Shown: positions 15,214-23,759 of the stretch, piece by piece | Position numbering within the stretch: position 1 is the first letter of the stretch | Layout of the letters: every line of letters begins with the position of its first letter | Assembly: GCA_947456825.1 (NCBI GenBank) | Contig: CANGTM010000005.1 | Span: 1-47,616, forward strand | Reading direction: 5' to 3' | From: Chitinophagaceae bacterium | GTDB taxonomy: Bacteria; Bacteroidota; Bacteroidia; Chitinophagales; Chitinophagaceae | DNA: 47,616 nt | Made by a program: the position numbers and the translations under genes | Notes under the pieces: generated by a model | What the model saw: only the letters and a program-made list of their open reading frames with translations | Told to the model about the DNA's origin: nothing | The model's database searches: none

Positions 15214-16200
15214 ATGGAAAAAAATTTAAAGGATGGATGGCTTGATATACCGGTTGATCCCACACTTGATCTTTTTGAGGAGATCGCTAAGCTTAAGTTA
15301 GAAAAAAATGCCATTATTCTCGCACACTACTACCAAGATGCGGATATCCAGGAAATAGCCGATTATACAGGCGATAGTCTGGGATTATCCAGAAAAGCAG
15401 AGCAAACAAAGGCAGATATGATCGTTTTTGCTGGCGTTCATTTTATGGCCGAAACAGCAAAAATCCTAAATCCGAATAAAAAGGTTGTAATCCCAGACGT
15501 GCTAGCCGGCTGTTCCCTTAGCGATAGTTGTCCCCCCTCTCTTTTTAAAAAATTCAAGGAAAAAAATCCAGAACATAAAGTAGTCAGCTATATCAACTGT
15601 AGCGCTGAGATAAAAGCATTAAGCGATGTTATTTGCACCAGCTCTAATGCTGTATCAATCGTTAATAGTTTTTCAAAAGATCAACCACTCATTTTTGCTC
15701 CCGATAAAAACCTGGGTCACTACGTTAGTAAAAAAACAGGAAGAGAAATGTTATTATGGGATGGAGCATGCATGGTTCATGAGATATTCAGCCAAGAAAA
15801 AATAATTAAACTCAAACACCGGTACCCAGCCGCAAAAATAATAGCACATCCAGAGTGCGAGGAGGATATATTAGAATTAGCTGATATGATAGGCTCCACC
15901 ACAGAATTACTAAAATATAGTCAACAAGATACATCTCAAGAATTTATAGTGGCTACAGAGTCTGGTATATTACACCAAATGATAAAAAACTCTCCACATA
16001 AAACATTTATTCCCGCTCCTCCTACTAATAATTGCGCATGTAACGAGTGTCCACATATGAAGAGAAATACACTTGAAAAAATTTACACCTGCATGAAATA
16101 TGAGATACCCGCTATTGAAATTGAAGAAGAACTAAGGATAGCCGCTAAGAAGCCTATCGATAGAATGCTCGAAATAAGCAACAGGGCAGGAATACAATAA
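15214..16200 (+). CDS. nadA: Quinolinate synthase A
   Basis: NadA condenses iminoaspartate with dihydroxyacetone phosphate to quinolinate, using a [4Fe-4S] cluster, in de novo NAD synthesis. The 328-residue protein has the family motifs [33 protein letters not shown] (Cys100), [26 protein letters not shown] and the C-terminal CACNECPHM. The ATG at 15214 is the clear start. nadB and nadC are not adjacent. Codon choice is visibly richer in A and T than in flanking genes, matching the AT-rich upstream region; transfer is possible but not shown. No consensus -7 element was found. Confidence 0.96.
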   Translation: MEKNLKDGWLDIPVDPTLDLFEEIAKLKLEKNAIILAHYYQDADIQEIADYTGDSLGLSRKAEQTKADMIVFAGVHFMAETAKILNPNKKVVIPDVLAGCSLSDSCPPSLFKKFKEKNPEHKVVSYINCSAEIKALSDVICTSSNAVSIVNSFSKDQPLIFAPDKNLGHYVSKKTGREMLLWDGACMVHEIFSQEKIIKLKHRYPAAKIIAHPECEEDILELADMIGSTTELLKYSQQDTSQEFIVATESGILHQMIKNSPHKTFIPAPPTNNCACNECPHMKRNTLEKIYTCMKYEIPAIEIEEELRIAAKKPIDRMLEISNRAGIQ

Positions 16201-16266
16201 AAAAATAAGCTCTCATAATCATCCACCGGTTGACCTACGTCAGTAGTTATGATAATTCGACAACAC

Positions 16267-16274
16267 TATATTTG
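16267..16274 (+). promoter_or_regulatory. -7 promoter element of a candidate small RNA
   Basis: TATATTTG matches TAnnTTTG exactly and lies 66 bp after the nadA stop. No ORF follows it; a structured stretch and a terminator do. Initiation would be near 16280. Confidence 0.5.
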
Positions 16275-16280
16275 TTCTAT

Positions 16281-16491
16281 GATGCTTCTTTGATAGGTCG
16301 GTCAGCAAAAAATCAGAAATATCGGTTTAAAAGACCGTAAACTGATTGGCCGGTTGGCAGCAAAAAAAGGCTGCGCCTGACCAAGACGATCTTCGATGCA
16401 GACAGATTGTTGCAGAATAACCGCTTTAAAAAGCGATACACTGTAACGGTTGCAGGCAGGGCTGAGTTTAACAATTCGGCCCTGCTTTTTT
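16281..16491 (+). ncRNA. Candidate structured small RNA of about 210 nt
   Basis: This noncoding stretch has a promoter-like element just before it and an intrinsic terminator at its end. Inside it are several stems: a nested arm in which AATCAG pairs with CTGATT around a CGGT-loop-ACCG hairpin, preceded by CGGTC that can pair with GGCCG; a hairpin GGCAGC with GCTGCgCC; and CGCTTT with AAAGCG, bracketed by AACCG/CGGTT. No tmRNA, RNase P or SRP RNA signature was found. A 6S-like RNA is possible but not recognised. The exact 5' end is a guess from the -7 element. Its 3' end overlaps the tail of the convergent ATPase gene. Confidence 0.5.
16456..16491 (+). terminator. Rho-independent terminator, small RNA 3' end
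   Basis: GCAGGGC (16456-16462) pairs with GCCCTGC (16479-16485) across a 16-base loop and is followed by six T. The stop codon and last codons of the convergent ATPase gene lie inside the hairpin. Confidence 0.75.
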
Positions 16492-18942
16492 ATTTCCTAC
16501 CCTCTTAATAACCTCTATTAGTGTAAGAAAAAGAATCGATGATAGCATAACACAACCCGCCACCTTCCAAGGAAGCCAGGAAATTAAAAAGAGATCGCGA
16601 AAAAAGGGTAAAGAAAAAACAAGCAGCAACAAAAATGTGGCCAGCGATAAAAAGAAAACAGCCACCCGATTACTTGTTACTGAAGAAAAAAACGGTTGTG
16701 AAAACGAAAGTAACGACGAGATCAAAAAGACATTACCCACCACAAGAGTAGCAAACGCCCCCCCGCGTATTACCCTACTATCCAGACCCCACAACAAACA
16801 AAACCAATACACCAACAAAACAAACCCCAATAATAACAACCCCAAAAAAAGACTTTTTCTAAAAAGCCGTCCCGAAAAAAACGCCGCATTACCAGACCTG
16901 GGCGGCCGGCGCATCACCCCAGACTCGCCCGGCTGTGATTCGAACGCCACAGAGCAGACAGGATCGATTATTAGTTCCAAGAACACGATCTGTACCGGCA
17001 GCATGATTATAGGAAGACCCGGCCCAAAAGCGGGCACCAGCACGAGACCCACAATTGGAACATGAATTGAAAGAATATATAGCAGCGCCTTTTGCAGATT
17101 ATCATAAATCCGTCTTCCCAGAGCGATGGCTCGTACCACAGAAAAGAAGTTATCATCCAATAAAACCAGATCCGCCGCTTCTCGAGCTACATCGGTTCCT
17201 CGCTTGCCCATGGCGATACCAATATCCGCCTCCTTAAGTGCCGGCGCATCGTTTACCCCATCCCCCATCATGGCTACCACCTCTCCGTTTTTATGAAAGG
17301 CCCGCACCAACCGCAGTTTTTGTTCAGGTAAAAATCTGGCAAAAACCCTTTCTGTTTTAACCAACTCCGCTAAAGCACCATCATTCATAACAGACACTTC
17401 GTTTCCGGTAATCACCCGGCCATCACCTAGTCCAATTTGTAACGCCACCTGTCTTGCTGTTGTGGGGTGGTCACCAGTTATCATTACCACTTTTAACCCC
17501 GCGCGAAGACAGCTATTCATAGCCTCGTTCATTTCGGGTCGTACCGGGTCTTCAAACCCTATCAATCCCAAAAAAGAAAATGTAAACGAAGAGGGATGAT
17601 CTGGAAAATCACCCTTTATTAAAGAAGCGCTTGCCACCCCCAACACCCGTAAACCATGTTCTCCCATTTTATGAAGGGCTAAATAGTGTTTTCTCTCTGC
17701 TTCTTTATCCATGGAGCATAACCGAAAAATAGTTTCGGGGGCTCCTTTGGTTGCCACCAATAGATCATTTTCAGTGTCTCCGCCCCACACGCGTGTAACA
17801 GCCAACAGGTCGTCTCGCAAGGGATACTCTTTTAGAAGCGAAAGACCCACCCCTTCATCTCCCCACCGATCACAAAAACTTATAACAGCTAAGTCCATTG
17901 GGTCGACCGAGCGGGATTCGGAGGCTTTTCGTGCCACACGAACCAAGCGATCAAAAGACTCAACCCCACCTACCGGGTCCGCCCCATTCCACCACCCCTC
18001 CCCATTATATAACCAGACCACCTCCATTTTATTTTGGGTAATGGTGCCCGTTTTGTCGGCACACAAAACAGTGGCAGCGCCCAGCGTTTCAATAGCAGAG
18101 GGGTTTCTGGTAAGCACATTGTTTTGTGCGATACGCCAAGCGCCCACTGCCAAAAAAACGGTCATTACAACCGGAAACTCTTCTGGTAGAATAGCCATCG
18201 AAGCTGATAACCCGCTTAGCAGCGCCGATATAAAATTTCCCCTGCTCATGTAAAAAGCCACCACCACCACCACACTCACAAAAAATCCGATACCCAATAG
18301 TTTTTTTGTCAGTTGTGCCGAAGCCCTTTGTAGCCCCGTTTTTTTTGGTAACACCTCTTGCACTGTTTGACCGATTTGACCCAACCGCGAGCGCACTCCG
18401 GTTGCGACTACTACTGCCACACCTTTGCCAGAAACGATAAGAGAACCCGAAAAAAGATCTTTATCTCCATCAAGCTCTTTGTGAACCGATGCGGACTCTC
18501 CCGACAAAAGTGACTCGTCTGCATACAAGCCTTGTGACTCTAAGAGAGTAGCATCAGCGGCTACTCGGTCGCCCGCCGAAACAATCAACCAATCTCCCGG
18601 CACCACTTCTTTGCCGGCAATTCGCACCGGCTGATTATCCCGAAGAACCAACGCCCTTGGAGAAGAGAGTTTTTTTAATTCTGCCAAAGCCCGCGATGAT
18701 CTTTGCTTTTGAAAAAAAGTAATGGCAATTATCAGCACCATCGCCAACGACAACACCAACCCCTCCTTATAATTTCCAAGTAACACATACAAGGAGGCGG
18801 CACCGAGCAGCAAAAAGAACATCGGCTCACCGGCCACCAGTTTTATAAAACGCAAAACCCCGTTTTCTTTCTTTTCTTCCAACTCATTATAACCCACCGA
18901 AGCCAAGATCCGGCGCGCCTCCTCGTTTGACAATCCACCCAT
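16468..18942 (-). CDS. P2-type cation-transporting ATPase
   Basis: An 824-residue P-type ATPase of the calcium-pump-like class. In order: cation ATPase N-terminal segment (GLSNEEARRILASVGYNEL), first membrane pair, actuator domain with LLSGESASV (TGES type), the fourth membrane helix with ILPEEFPVVM in place of the more usual PEGLP, phosphorylation motif CADKTGTITQNKM, nucleotide domain, hinge motif MMGDGVNDAPALKEADIGIA, and C-terminal membrane helices (VFLELIIDPVCSVAFE). The ion cannot be assigned with certainty; Ca2+, Mn2+ or another divalent cation is possible. The ATG at 18942 is chosen over an in-frame TTG at 18966 because the family starts there. The 3' end overlaps the small RNA terminator. 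Confidence 0.93.
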   Translation of the reverse strand: MGGLSNEEARRILASVGYNELEEKKENGVLRFIKLVAGEPMFFLLLGAASLYVLLGNYKEGLVLSLAMVLIIAITFFQKQRSSRALAELKKLSSPRALVLRDNQPVRIAGKEVVPGDWLIVSAGDRVAADATLLESQGLYADESLLSGESASVHKELDGDKDLFSGSLIVSGKGVAVVVATGVRSRLGQIGQTVQEVLPKKTGLQRASAQLTKKLLGIGFFVSVVVVVAFYMSRGNFISALLSGLSASMAILPEEFPVVMTVFLAVGAWRIAQNNVLTRNPSAIETLGAATVLCADKTGTITQNKMEVVWLYNGEGWWNGADPVGGVESFDRLVRVARKASESRSVDPMDLAVISFCDRWGDEGVGLSLLKEYPLRDDLLAVTRVWGGDTENDLLVATKGAPETIFRLCSMDKEAERKHYLALHKMGEHGLRVLGVASASLIKGDFPDHPSSFTFSFLGLIGFEDPVRPEMNEAMNSCLRAGLKVVMITGDHPTTARQVALQIGLGDGRVITGNEVSVMNDGALAELVKTERVFARFLPEQKLRLVRAFHKNGEVVAMMGDGVNDAPALKEADIGIAMGKRGTDVAREAADLVLLDDNFFSVVRAIALGRRIYDNLQKALLYILSIHVPIVGLVLVPAFGPGLPIIMLPVQIVFLELIIDPVCSVAFESQPGESGVMRRPPRSGNAAFFSGRLFRKSLFLGLLLLGFVLLVYWFCLLWGLDSRVIRGGAFATLVVGNVFLISSLLSFSQPFFSSVTSNRVAVFFLSLATFLLLLVFSLPFFRDLFLISWLPWKVAGCVMLSSILFLTLIEVIKRVGNKKAGPNC

Positions 18943-19013
18943 AAGGACAAAGTAGGCAGGCCTCAAAAAAAAACCTACATTGTATCGTCATTGCCCCACT
19001 AATTCTAATAACT

Positions 19014-19523
19014 ATGAAGAAGACCTTGGTTGTTGTTTTATTAACCCTCTGTTTACACCAAACCCATGCACAGGGCGGCGGTTTTGCTCCCACCAATCTG
19101 GGTGGGCCCGCCATGAAGTACCAAGGGCTAAGAGATACCGACCTGGTACCCGATGCTGCCCAACGAGAAAAGGGGCTCAAAGAGTGGACAAACAAACGAG
19201 ACACTACGCTTGCAAAAGCAAAAAAACTGCTAGACGAAAAAAACTATACCGCGGTCAACCAACTGCTGTTTCCGTACGACCACCTAGAACCCGAGGATGC
19301 CGTCTTTTATGACTATCTAGGAAAAAGCTATTTCTATGCGGGCCTACATCAACCAGCCCTCGATTGTTTCGTGATCTCAAACGATCAAAAAAAACAAACC
19401 GAGCTATTGTTTTTTATAGGGCAGTGTCATGAAAAGATGGGAAACGAAAAAGAGGCCATGAAATTTTACAAGAAAGGCGCCAAAGAGGGGAGTGTTGAGT
19501 GTAAGGCCAAGCTGGCCGAGTAA
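19014..19523 (+). CDS. Small exported TPR-like protein
   Basis: A 169-residue protein with a signal peptide (MKKTLVVVLLTLCLHQTHAQ). The mature part is helical and TPR-like: repeats of the form AKKLLDEKNYTAVNQLL, DAVFYDYLGKSYFYAGLHQPA and LFFIGQCHEKMGNEKEAMKFY can be seen. TPR proteins act as binding scaffolds; the partner is unknown. It is followed 87 bp downstream by the large BNR-repeat exported protein in the same direction, so a shared role in the periplasm is conceivable. Confidence 0.7.
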   Translation: MKKTLVVVLLTLCLHQTHAQGGGFAPTNLGGPAMKYQGLRDTDLVPDAAQREKGLKEWTNKRDTTLAKAKKLLDEKNYTAVNQLLFPYDHLEPEDAVFYDYLGKSYFYAGLHQPALDCFVISNDQKKQTELLFFIGQCHEKMGNEKEAMKFYKKGAKEGSVECKAKLAE

Positions 19524-19610
19524 GCGGTTTTCAACAAAAAGACTCCTCGTTGGCATTGTCTACCCAAGGATCAAACGAAATATTGATATTTGAATCTTAA
19601 TTGCAGCCCC

Positions 19611-22600
19611 ATGAAAAAAATCAGCCTTCTTTTTATTGCTTTTGTATGCGCGTACGCCGCACTTTCGCAATCTAAAAAACCTATTACCCCCGCTTTGCCC
19701 GAGCGCATCAACAGCTCGCTGCTCGAAGCGGTAAAATATCGCCTGATAGGCCCCTTTAGAGGGGGGCGCAGCGCTGCGGTCACCGCCAGCTATAAAACAC
19801 GCAACACATTTTATTTCGGAGCCACCGGCGGTGGCGTTTGGAAAACGACAGACGCCGGAGCTACCTGGAAAAACTGTAGCGATAAATACTTTGGCGGCAC
19901 CATCGGCGCCGTTGAGGTCGCGCCATCAAACGAGAATATTGTCTATGTGGGAGAGGGAGAGAACACCATGCGTGGAAACGTTTCTGAGGGGTTGGGCGGT
20001 ATGTGGAAGAGTACGGATGCGGGAAAAACCTGGAAGAATATCGGACTAAACGACGGAAGACATATTACCAACATCATCATTCACCCTACCGATCCGCAAA
20101 CAGTATGGGTCGGTGTGATGGGACACCTGTTTGGTCCCAATACCGAGCGCGGGGTGTACAAGACCACCGACGGGGGGCAAACCTGGAAAAGAACATTATA
20201 TATAAACGACCAAACCGGCTGCAGCGACCTGGTTATGGAGCCCGGAAATCCATCTGTGTTTTATGCTGGAACCTGGCGCGTGATTCGAACCCCCCATAGC
20301 CTGGAGAGCGGTGGAGAAGGAAGTGGTCTGTGGAAGAGCACCGACGGAGGAGATACCTGGGCGAACATTACAACAGCAAAAGGGTTGCCCAGAGGCGTGT
20401 GGGGTATTGTGGGTGTGGCGGTAGCCCCCTCTAATACCGATAAACTATATGCCATTGTGGAAAACGAAAAGGGCGGCCTTTTTGTAAGTGCAGATGCAGG
20501 CCAAACTTGGTCGCTTCAAAGCAACGATAACAATATTCGTCAGCGAGCCTGGTACTATACAAAAGTTTTTGTGGACCCTAAGAACGAAAACATTGTCTAT
20601 TGCCCCAATGTCAACTTTATGAAAAGCCGTGATGGAGGTAAAACCTTTCAATCGGTGCGAACCCCGCATGGTGACCACCACGACCTGTGGATCGATCCGG
20701 AAGACGGCAAAAGAATGATAGTAGCGGATGATGGCGGTGCACAGGTAAGTTTTGATGAAGGAAATACCTGGAGTACCTACATGAATCAGCCTACCGCCCA
20801 ACTATATCGCGTAAGCACCGATAATGCGTTTCCCTATCGCGTGTTGGTAGCTCAGCAAGACAATTCAACACTTCGTATTCGCTCCTCTACCTATGGCGCT
20901 TACATTAGTGAGCAAGATTGGGAAGCCACTGCCGGGTCGGAGAGTGGTTATGTTGTTGCCGATCCCACCAATCCTAACATCGTGTATGGAGGAAACTACG
21001 GGGGCTATCTTTCTCGTTACGATCATACCACAGGAGAAAACCGGGCTATCACCGTATGGCCCGATAATCCCATGGGCGCAGGTGCCGATGGTCTTAGATA
21101 TCGTTTTCAGTGGAACTTTCCCATCTTTTTCTCTCCGCACAACCCCAAGAAGTTATACTGTGCAGGAAACGCATTATTTGTTACCGAAAACGAAGGCGCT
21201 AGCTGGACTCAACTTTCACCCGATCTAACTACCAACGATAAGGCAAAGCAAATTTCTAGCGGCGGCCCTATTACCAAAGACAACACCTCGGTAGAATATT
21301 ATTGCACCATCTTTACGGCAACCGAAAGCCCCTTCGAAAAAGATCATATCTGGACAGGCAGCGATGATGGGCTTGTCTACCTGAGCCGAGATGGCGGAAA
21401 AAACTGGAACAATGTAACCCCCGCCAACGCCCCCACGTTGATGATGTGGAACGCCATCGAAATGGACCCCTTTAAAAAAGGAGCCGCCTACATTACCGGA
21501 ACGCGATATAAGCTGGACGATTACACGCCTTACATCTACAAGACCGAAGATTATGGTAAGACGTGGAAGCTTATCACCAGCGGCATCGATAAAATGCATT
21601 TTACCCGCGTAGCGCGTGCCGATCAAAAAAGGCAGGGCTTGTTGTACGCCGGTACCGAATACGGCATGTATATCAGTTATGATGATGGTGCCAACTGGCA
21701 ACGGTTTCAACAGAACCTTCCCATTACCCCCATCACGGATCTTACTATTAAAAATAACGATCTGGTCGTGGCCACACAGGGTCGCTCTGTTTGGATCATC
21801 GATGACCTCTCCATGGTACAGCAGTACGACAACAAGATCCCCAACCAAAAACTACACGTTTATCAACCCAATCCAACCTACCGGGTAGCACCTATCCAAA
21901 ACCGATGGGGGGGCTCCCTTTCAATGCCGGCGACCGCTGCCGCCAACCCACCCAAAGGGGCTGTGATAAATTTTTTCAGTAATAGCATTACCGATTCTAG
22001 CAAAGCTGCTGTGGCCATTTATGATGCTGCCGGAAAAGAGATCACTCGCGTTACACCCGAATCAAAAGCCAATCCTTTAAAACTCGACAACGGCCATAAT
22101 CGCTTTACCTGGGATTTACAGTATCCGGCCGCCGAGAAAATAGACGATTTGATATTATGGAATGGCGTGCCCGGAACAATCACAGCCCCTCCCGGAAACT
22201 ATTTTGCCGTCGTCTCTATCGATAATGATTCGGTTCGTGTTCCCATCCAATTGTTAGCAGACCCCAACTATCACTGTACACAGGCAGATTACGATGCACA
22301 ATTCGCTTTCTTGCAACAAGTACAAGGCACCTTTAACGAGACCATGAAGGCCATCAAACAAATCCGTCAGGCACGCACCCAGCTAAAAGAATTCGTACAG
22401 CGCCAGGGAAAAGATTGCCCCAAAGAACTCAGCAAGCTGTCCGATAGTTTGGTAAAAGCTATTACCCTGATCGAAGAGCGACTGCACCAGACCAAGGCAA
22501 AAAGCGGACAAGACGTTCTCAATTACCCCATTCGTTTAGATGACAAACTAAGTGGTGTATTCGATATGGCCAGCAGTGGAAATATGGCACCGCCTAAGCA

Positions 22601-22739
22601 AGCCCGTGACGTATATGCGGTGCTTGCCGAGCAAACCGAAATGGCTACGCGCCAACTAAAACAACTGCTTGAAGATGGAATAATGTCGTTTAACGCAATG
22701 GTAAAAGAAAAAGGATTACCAGTTATCGTGTTGCAGTAA
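19611..22739 (+). CDS. Large exported BNR/Asp-box repeat protein (sortilin/VPS10-like)
   Basis: A 1042-residue secreted or periplasmic protein. The ATG at 19611 gives a signal peptide (MKKISLLFIAFVCAYAALSQ); the frame also opens at a TTG upstream. The body is a beta propeller with about eleven Asp-box/BNR-like repeats, for example WKTTDAGATW, WKSTDAGKTW, YKTTDGGQTW, WKSTDGGDTW and LSRDGGKNW. A C-terminal region of about 300 residues has a beta-rich part followed by a helical segment. Bacteroidota carry many such proteins annotated as WD40/YVTN/BNR-like or sortilin-like; enzymatic activity has not been shown from sequence. Glycosidase activity is not implied, since no sialidase active site was recognised. 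Confidence 0.85.
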   Translation: MKKISLLFIAFVCAYAALSQSKKPITPALPERINSSLLEAVKYRLIGPFRGGRSAAVTASYKTRNTFYFGATGGGVWKTTDAGATWKNCSDKYFGGTIGAVEVAPSNENIVYVGEGENTMRGNVSEGLGGMWKSTDAGKTWKNIGLNDGRHITNIIIHPTDPQTVWVGVMGHLFGPNTERGVYKTTDGGQTWKRTLYINDQTGCSDLVMEPGNPSVFYAGTWRVIRTPHSLESGGEGSGLWKSTDGGDTWANITTAKGLPRGVWGIVGVAVAPSNTDKLYAIVENEKGGLFVSADAGQTWSLQSNDNNIRQRAWYYTKVFVDPKNENIVYCPNVNFMKSRDGGKTFQSVRTPHGDHHDLWIDPEDGKRMIVADDGGAQVSFDEGNTWSTYMNQPTAQLYRVSTDNAFPYRVLVAQQDNSTLRIRSSTYGAYISEQDWEATAGSESGYVVADPTNPNIVYGGNYGGYLSRYDHTTGENRAITVWPDNPMGAGADGLRYRFQWNFPIFFSPHNPKKLYCAGNALFVTENEGASWTQLSPDLTTNDKAKQISSGGPITKDNTSVEYYCTIFTATESPFEKDHIWTGSDDGLVYLSRDGGKNWNNVTPANAPTLMMWNAIEMDPFKKGAAYITGTRYKLDDYTPYIYKTEDYGKTWKLITSGIDKMHFTRVARADQKRQGLLYAGTEYGMYISYDDGANWQRFQQNLPITPITDLTIKNNDLVVATQGRSVWIIDDLSMVQQYDNKIPNQKLHVYQPNPTYRVAPIQNRWGGSLSMPATAAANPPKGAVINFFSNSITDSSKAAVAIYDAAGKEITRVTPESKANPLKLDNGHNRFTWDLQYPAAEKIDDLILWNGVPGTITAPPGNYFAVVSIDNDSVRVPIQLLADPNYHCTQADYDAQFAFLQQVQGTFNETMKAIKQIRQARTQLKEFVQRQGKDCPKELSKLSDSLVKAITLIEERLHQTKAKSGQDVLNYPIRLDDKLSGVFDMASSGNMAPPKQARDVYAVLAEQTEMATRQLKQLLEDGIMSFNAMVKEKGLPVIVLQ

Positions 22740-22751
22740 TGTATACAACCG

Positions 22752-22768
22752 ACCAGCCACTTGCTGGT
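22752..22768. repeat. Short hairpin after the BNR gene
   Basis: ACCAGC (22752-22757) and GCTGGT (22763-22768) form a six-base stem with a five-base loop between the convergent BNR and transporter genes. There is no T run, so termination is uncertain. Confidence 0.3.
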
Positions 22769-22783
22769 GAGCGAACCAACGGC

Positions 22784-23749
22784 TTATTGTACCAATAAGT
22801 AGTACAAAGGAAAACCGATCGTAATATTGAGCGGAAAGGTAACGCCTAGTGCCATTGGTATATAGAGGCCCGGATCGGAGTCGGGAGCTGCAAGACGCAT
22901 GGCTGCCGGCACAGCAATATAAGAAGCACTGGCTGCGAGAATGGCGAAGATGAACCGGGTTCCCGCCACATCGCTGATGTAATGGCTTAACATCGCCACC
23001 ATACAGCCATTAAACAAGGGAATTAGTATCGCAAAGAAGAACACAAAGAGACCGTGTTTTTTGAAACTTGAAAAGCGCCTGACGGTGATCATTCCCATTT
23101 CAAGTAAGAAGATGGCCAAAAACCCCTTAAAGATGTCCGTGGTAAACGGTTTAATACCCTCGGCCTGCTTCGAATCGGCTACAATTCCTATTATCAAGCT
23201 GCCCACGATCATCAGCACGCTGCCATTTGATATGGCGTGCTTCAATATGGAACCCAGATTTACCGATCGATCTCGCGTCTTATCGTACTTGTTGATCAGC
23301 ACAAAACCCATGATGATGGCCGGAAACTCCATCAAGGCCATCACGGCGATCATATGTCCGCCAAAGGGTTGCCCTTGAATTTCCAAGAAACTCACCGCCG
23401 AGACAAATGTCACCGCGCTGACCGAGCCATATGAAGCGGCAATGGCACCAGCATTGCTTATGCCTACTTTGTTTTTTAGAATATAAAAAGAATAAACAGG
23501 AATTAGCATGGCGATCATGGTTCCAAAAAGAATCGAATTCCAGATCTCTGCAGTTGCCTCGCTGTGTTCGAGTTCTTGCCCCCCCTTAAACCCGATAGAA
23601 AAAAGCAGATAAAGAGAAATAAACCGAATGGAGGTGGCGGGTATTTCCAGATCGCTTTTTAACAGTGCGGCCACAATGCCCAACACAAAAAACAACAAGG
23701 TGGGGTTGGTCAGGTTAGAGACCAGTACCTGAAAGCTGTTAGTATCCAT
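22784..23749 (-). CDS. SbtA-like sodium-dependent bicarbonate transporter family permease
   Basis: A 321-residue inner-membrane protein with about ten hydrophobic segments, matching the SbtA/DUF897 permease family (start LTNPTLLFFVLGIVAALLKS; LYLLFSIGFKGGQEL; AASYGSVSAVTFVSAVSFLE; end GVTFPLNITIGFPLYYLL). Cyanobacterial SbtA imports bicarbonate with sodium; the same activity here is an inference. It starts 10 bp after dihydroorotase, so the two are likely co-transcribed. Bicarbonate is a substrate for carbamoyl phosphate synthesis, which feeds pyrimidine synthesis, a possible reason for the pairing. Confidence 0.85.
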   Translation of the reverse strand: MDTNSFQVLVSNLTNPTLLFFVLGIVAALLKSDLEIPATSIRFISLYLLFSIGFKGGQELEHSEATAEIWNSILFGTMIAMLIPVYSFYILKNKVGISNAGAIAASYGSVSAVTFVSAVSFLEIQGQPFGGHMIAVMALMEFPAIIMGFVLINKYDKTRDRSVNLGSILKHAISNGSVLMIVGSLIIGIVADSKQAEGIKPFTTDIFKGFLAIFLLEMGMITVRRFSSFKKHGLFVFFFAILIPLFNGCMVAMLSHYISDVAGTRFIFAILAASASYIAVPAAMRLAAPDSDPGLYIPMALGVTFPLNITIGFPLYYLLVQ

Positions 23750-23759
23750 CGCAAGAAGT

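Noticed and set aside
16281-16491. tmRNA, RNase P RNA or SRP RNA
   Set aside because: None of their conserved core sequences was found and the length does not fit.
21225-21848. Long minus-strand ORF inside the BNR protein gene
   Set aside because: It is antisense to conserved repeats and has no start context.
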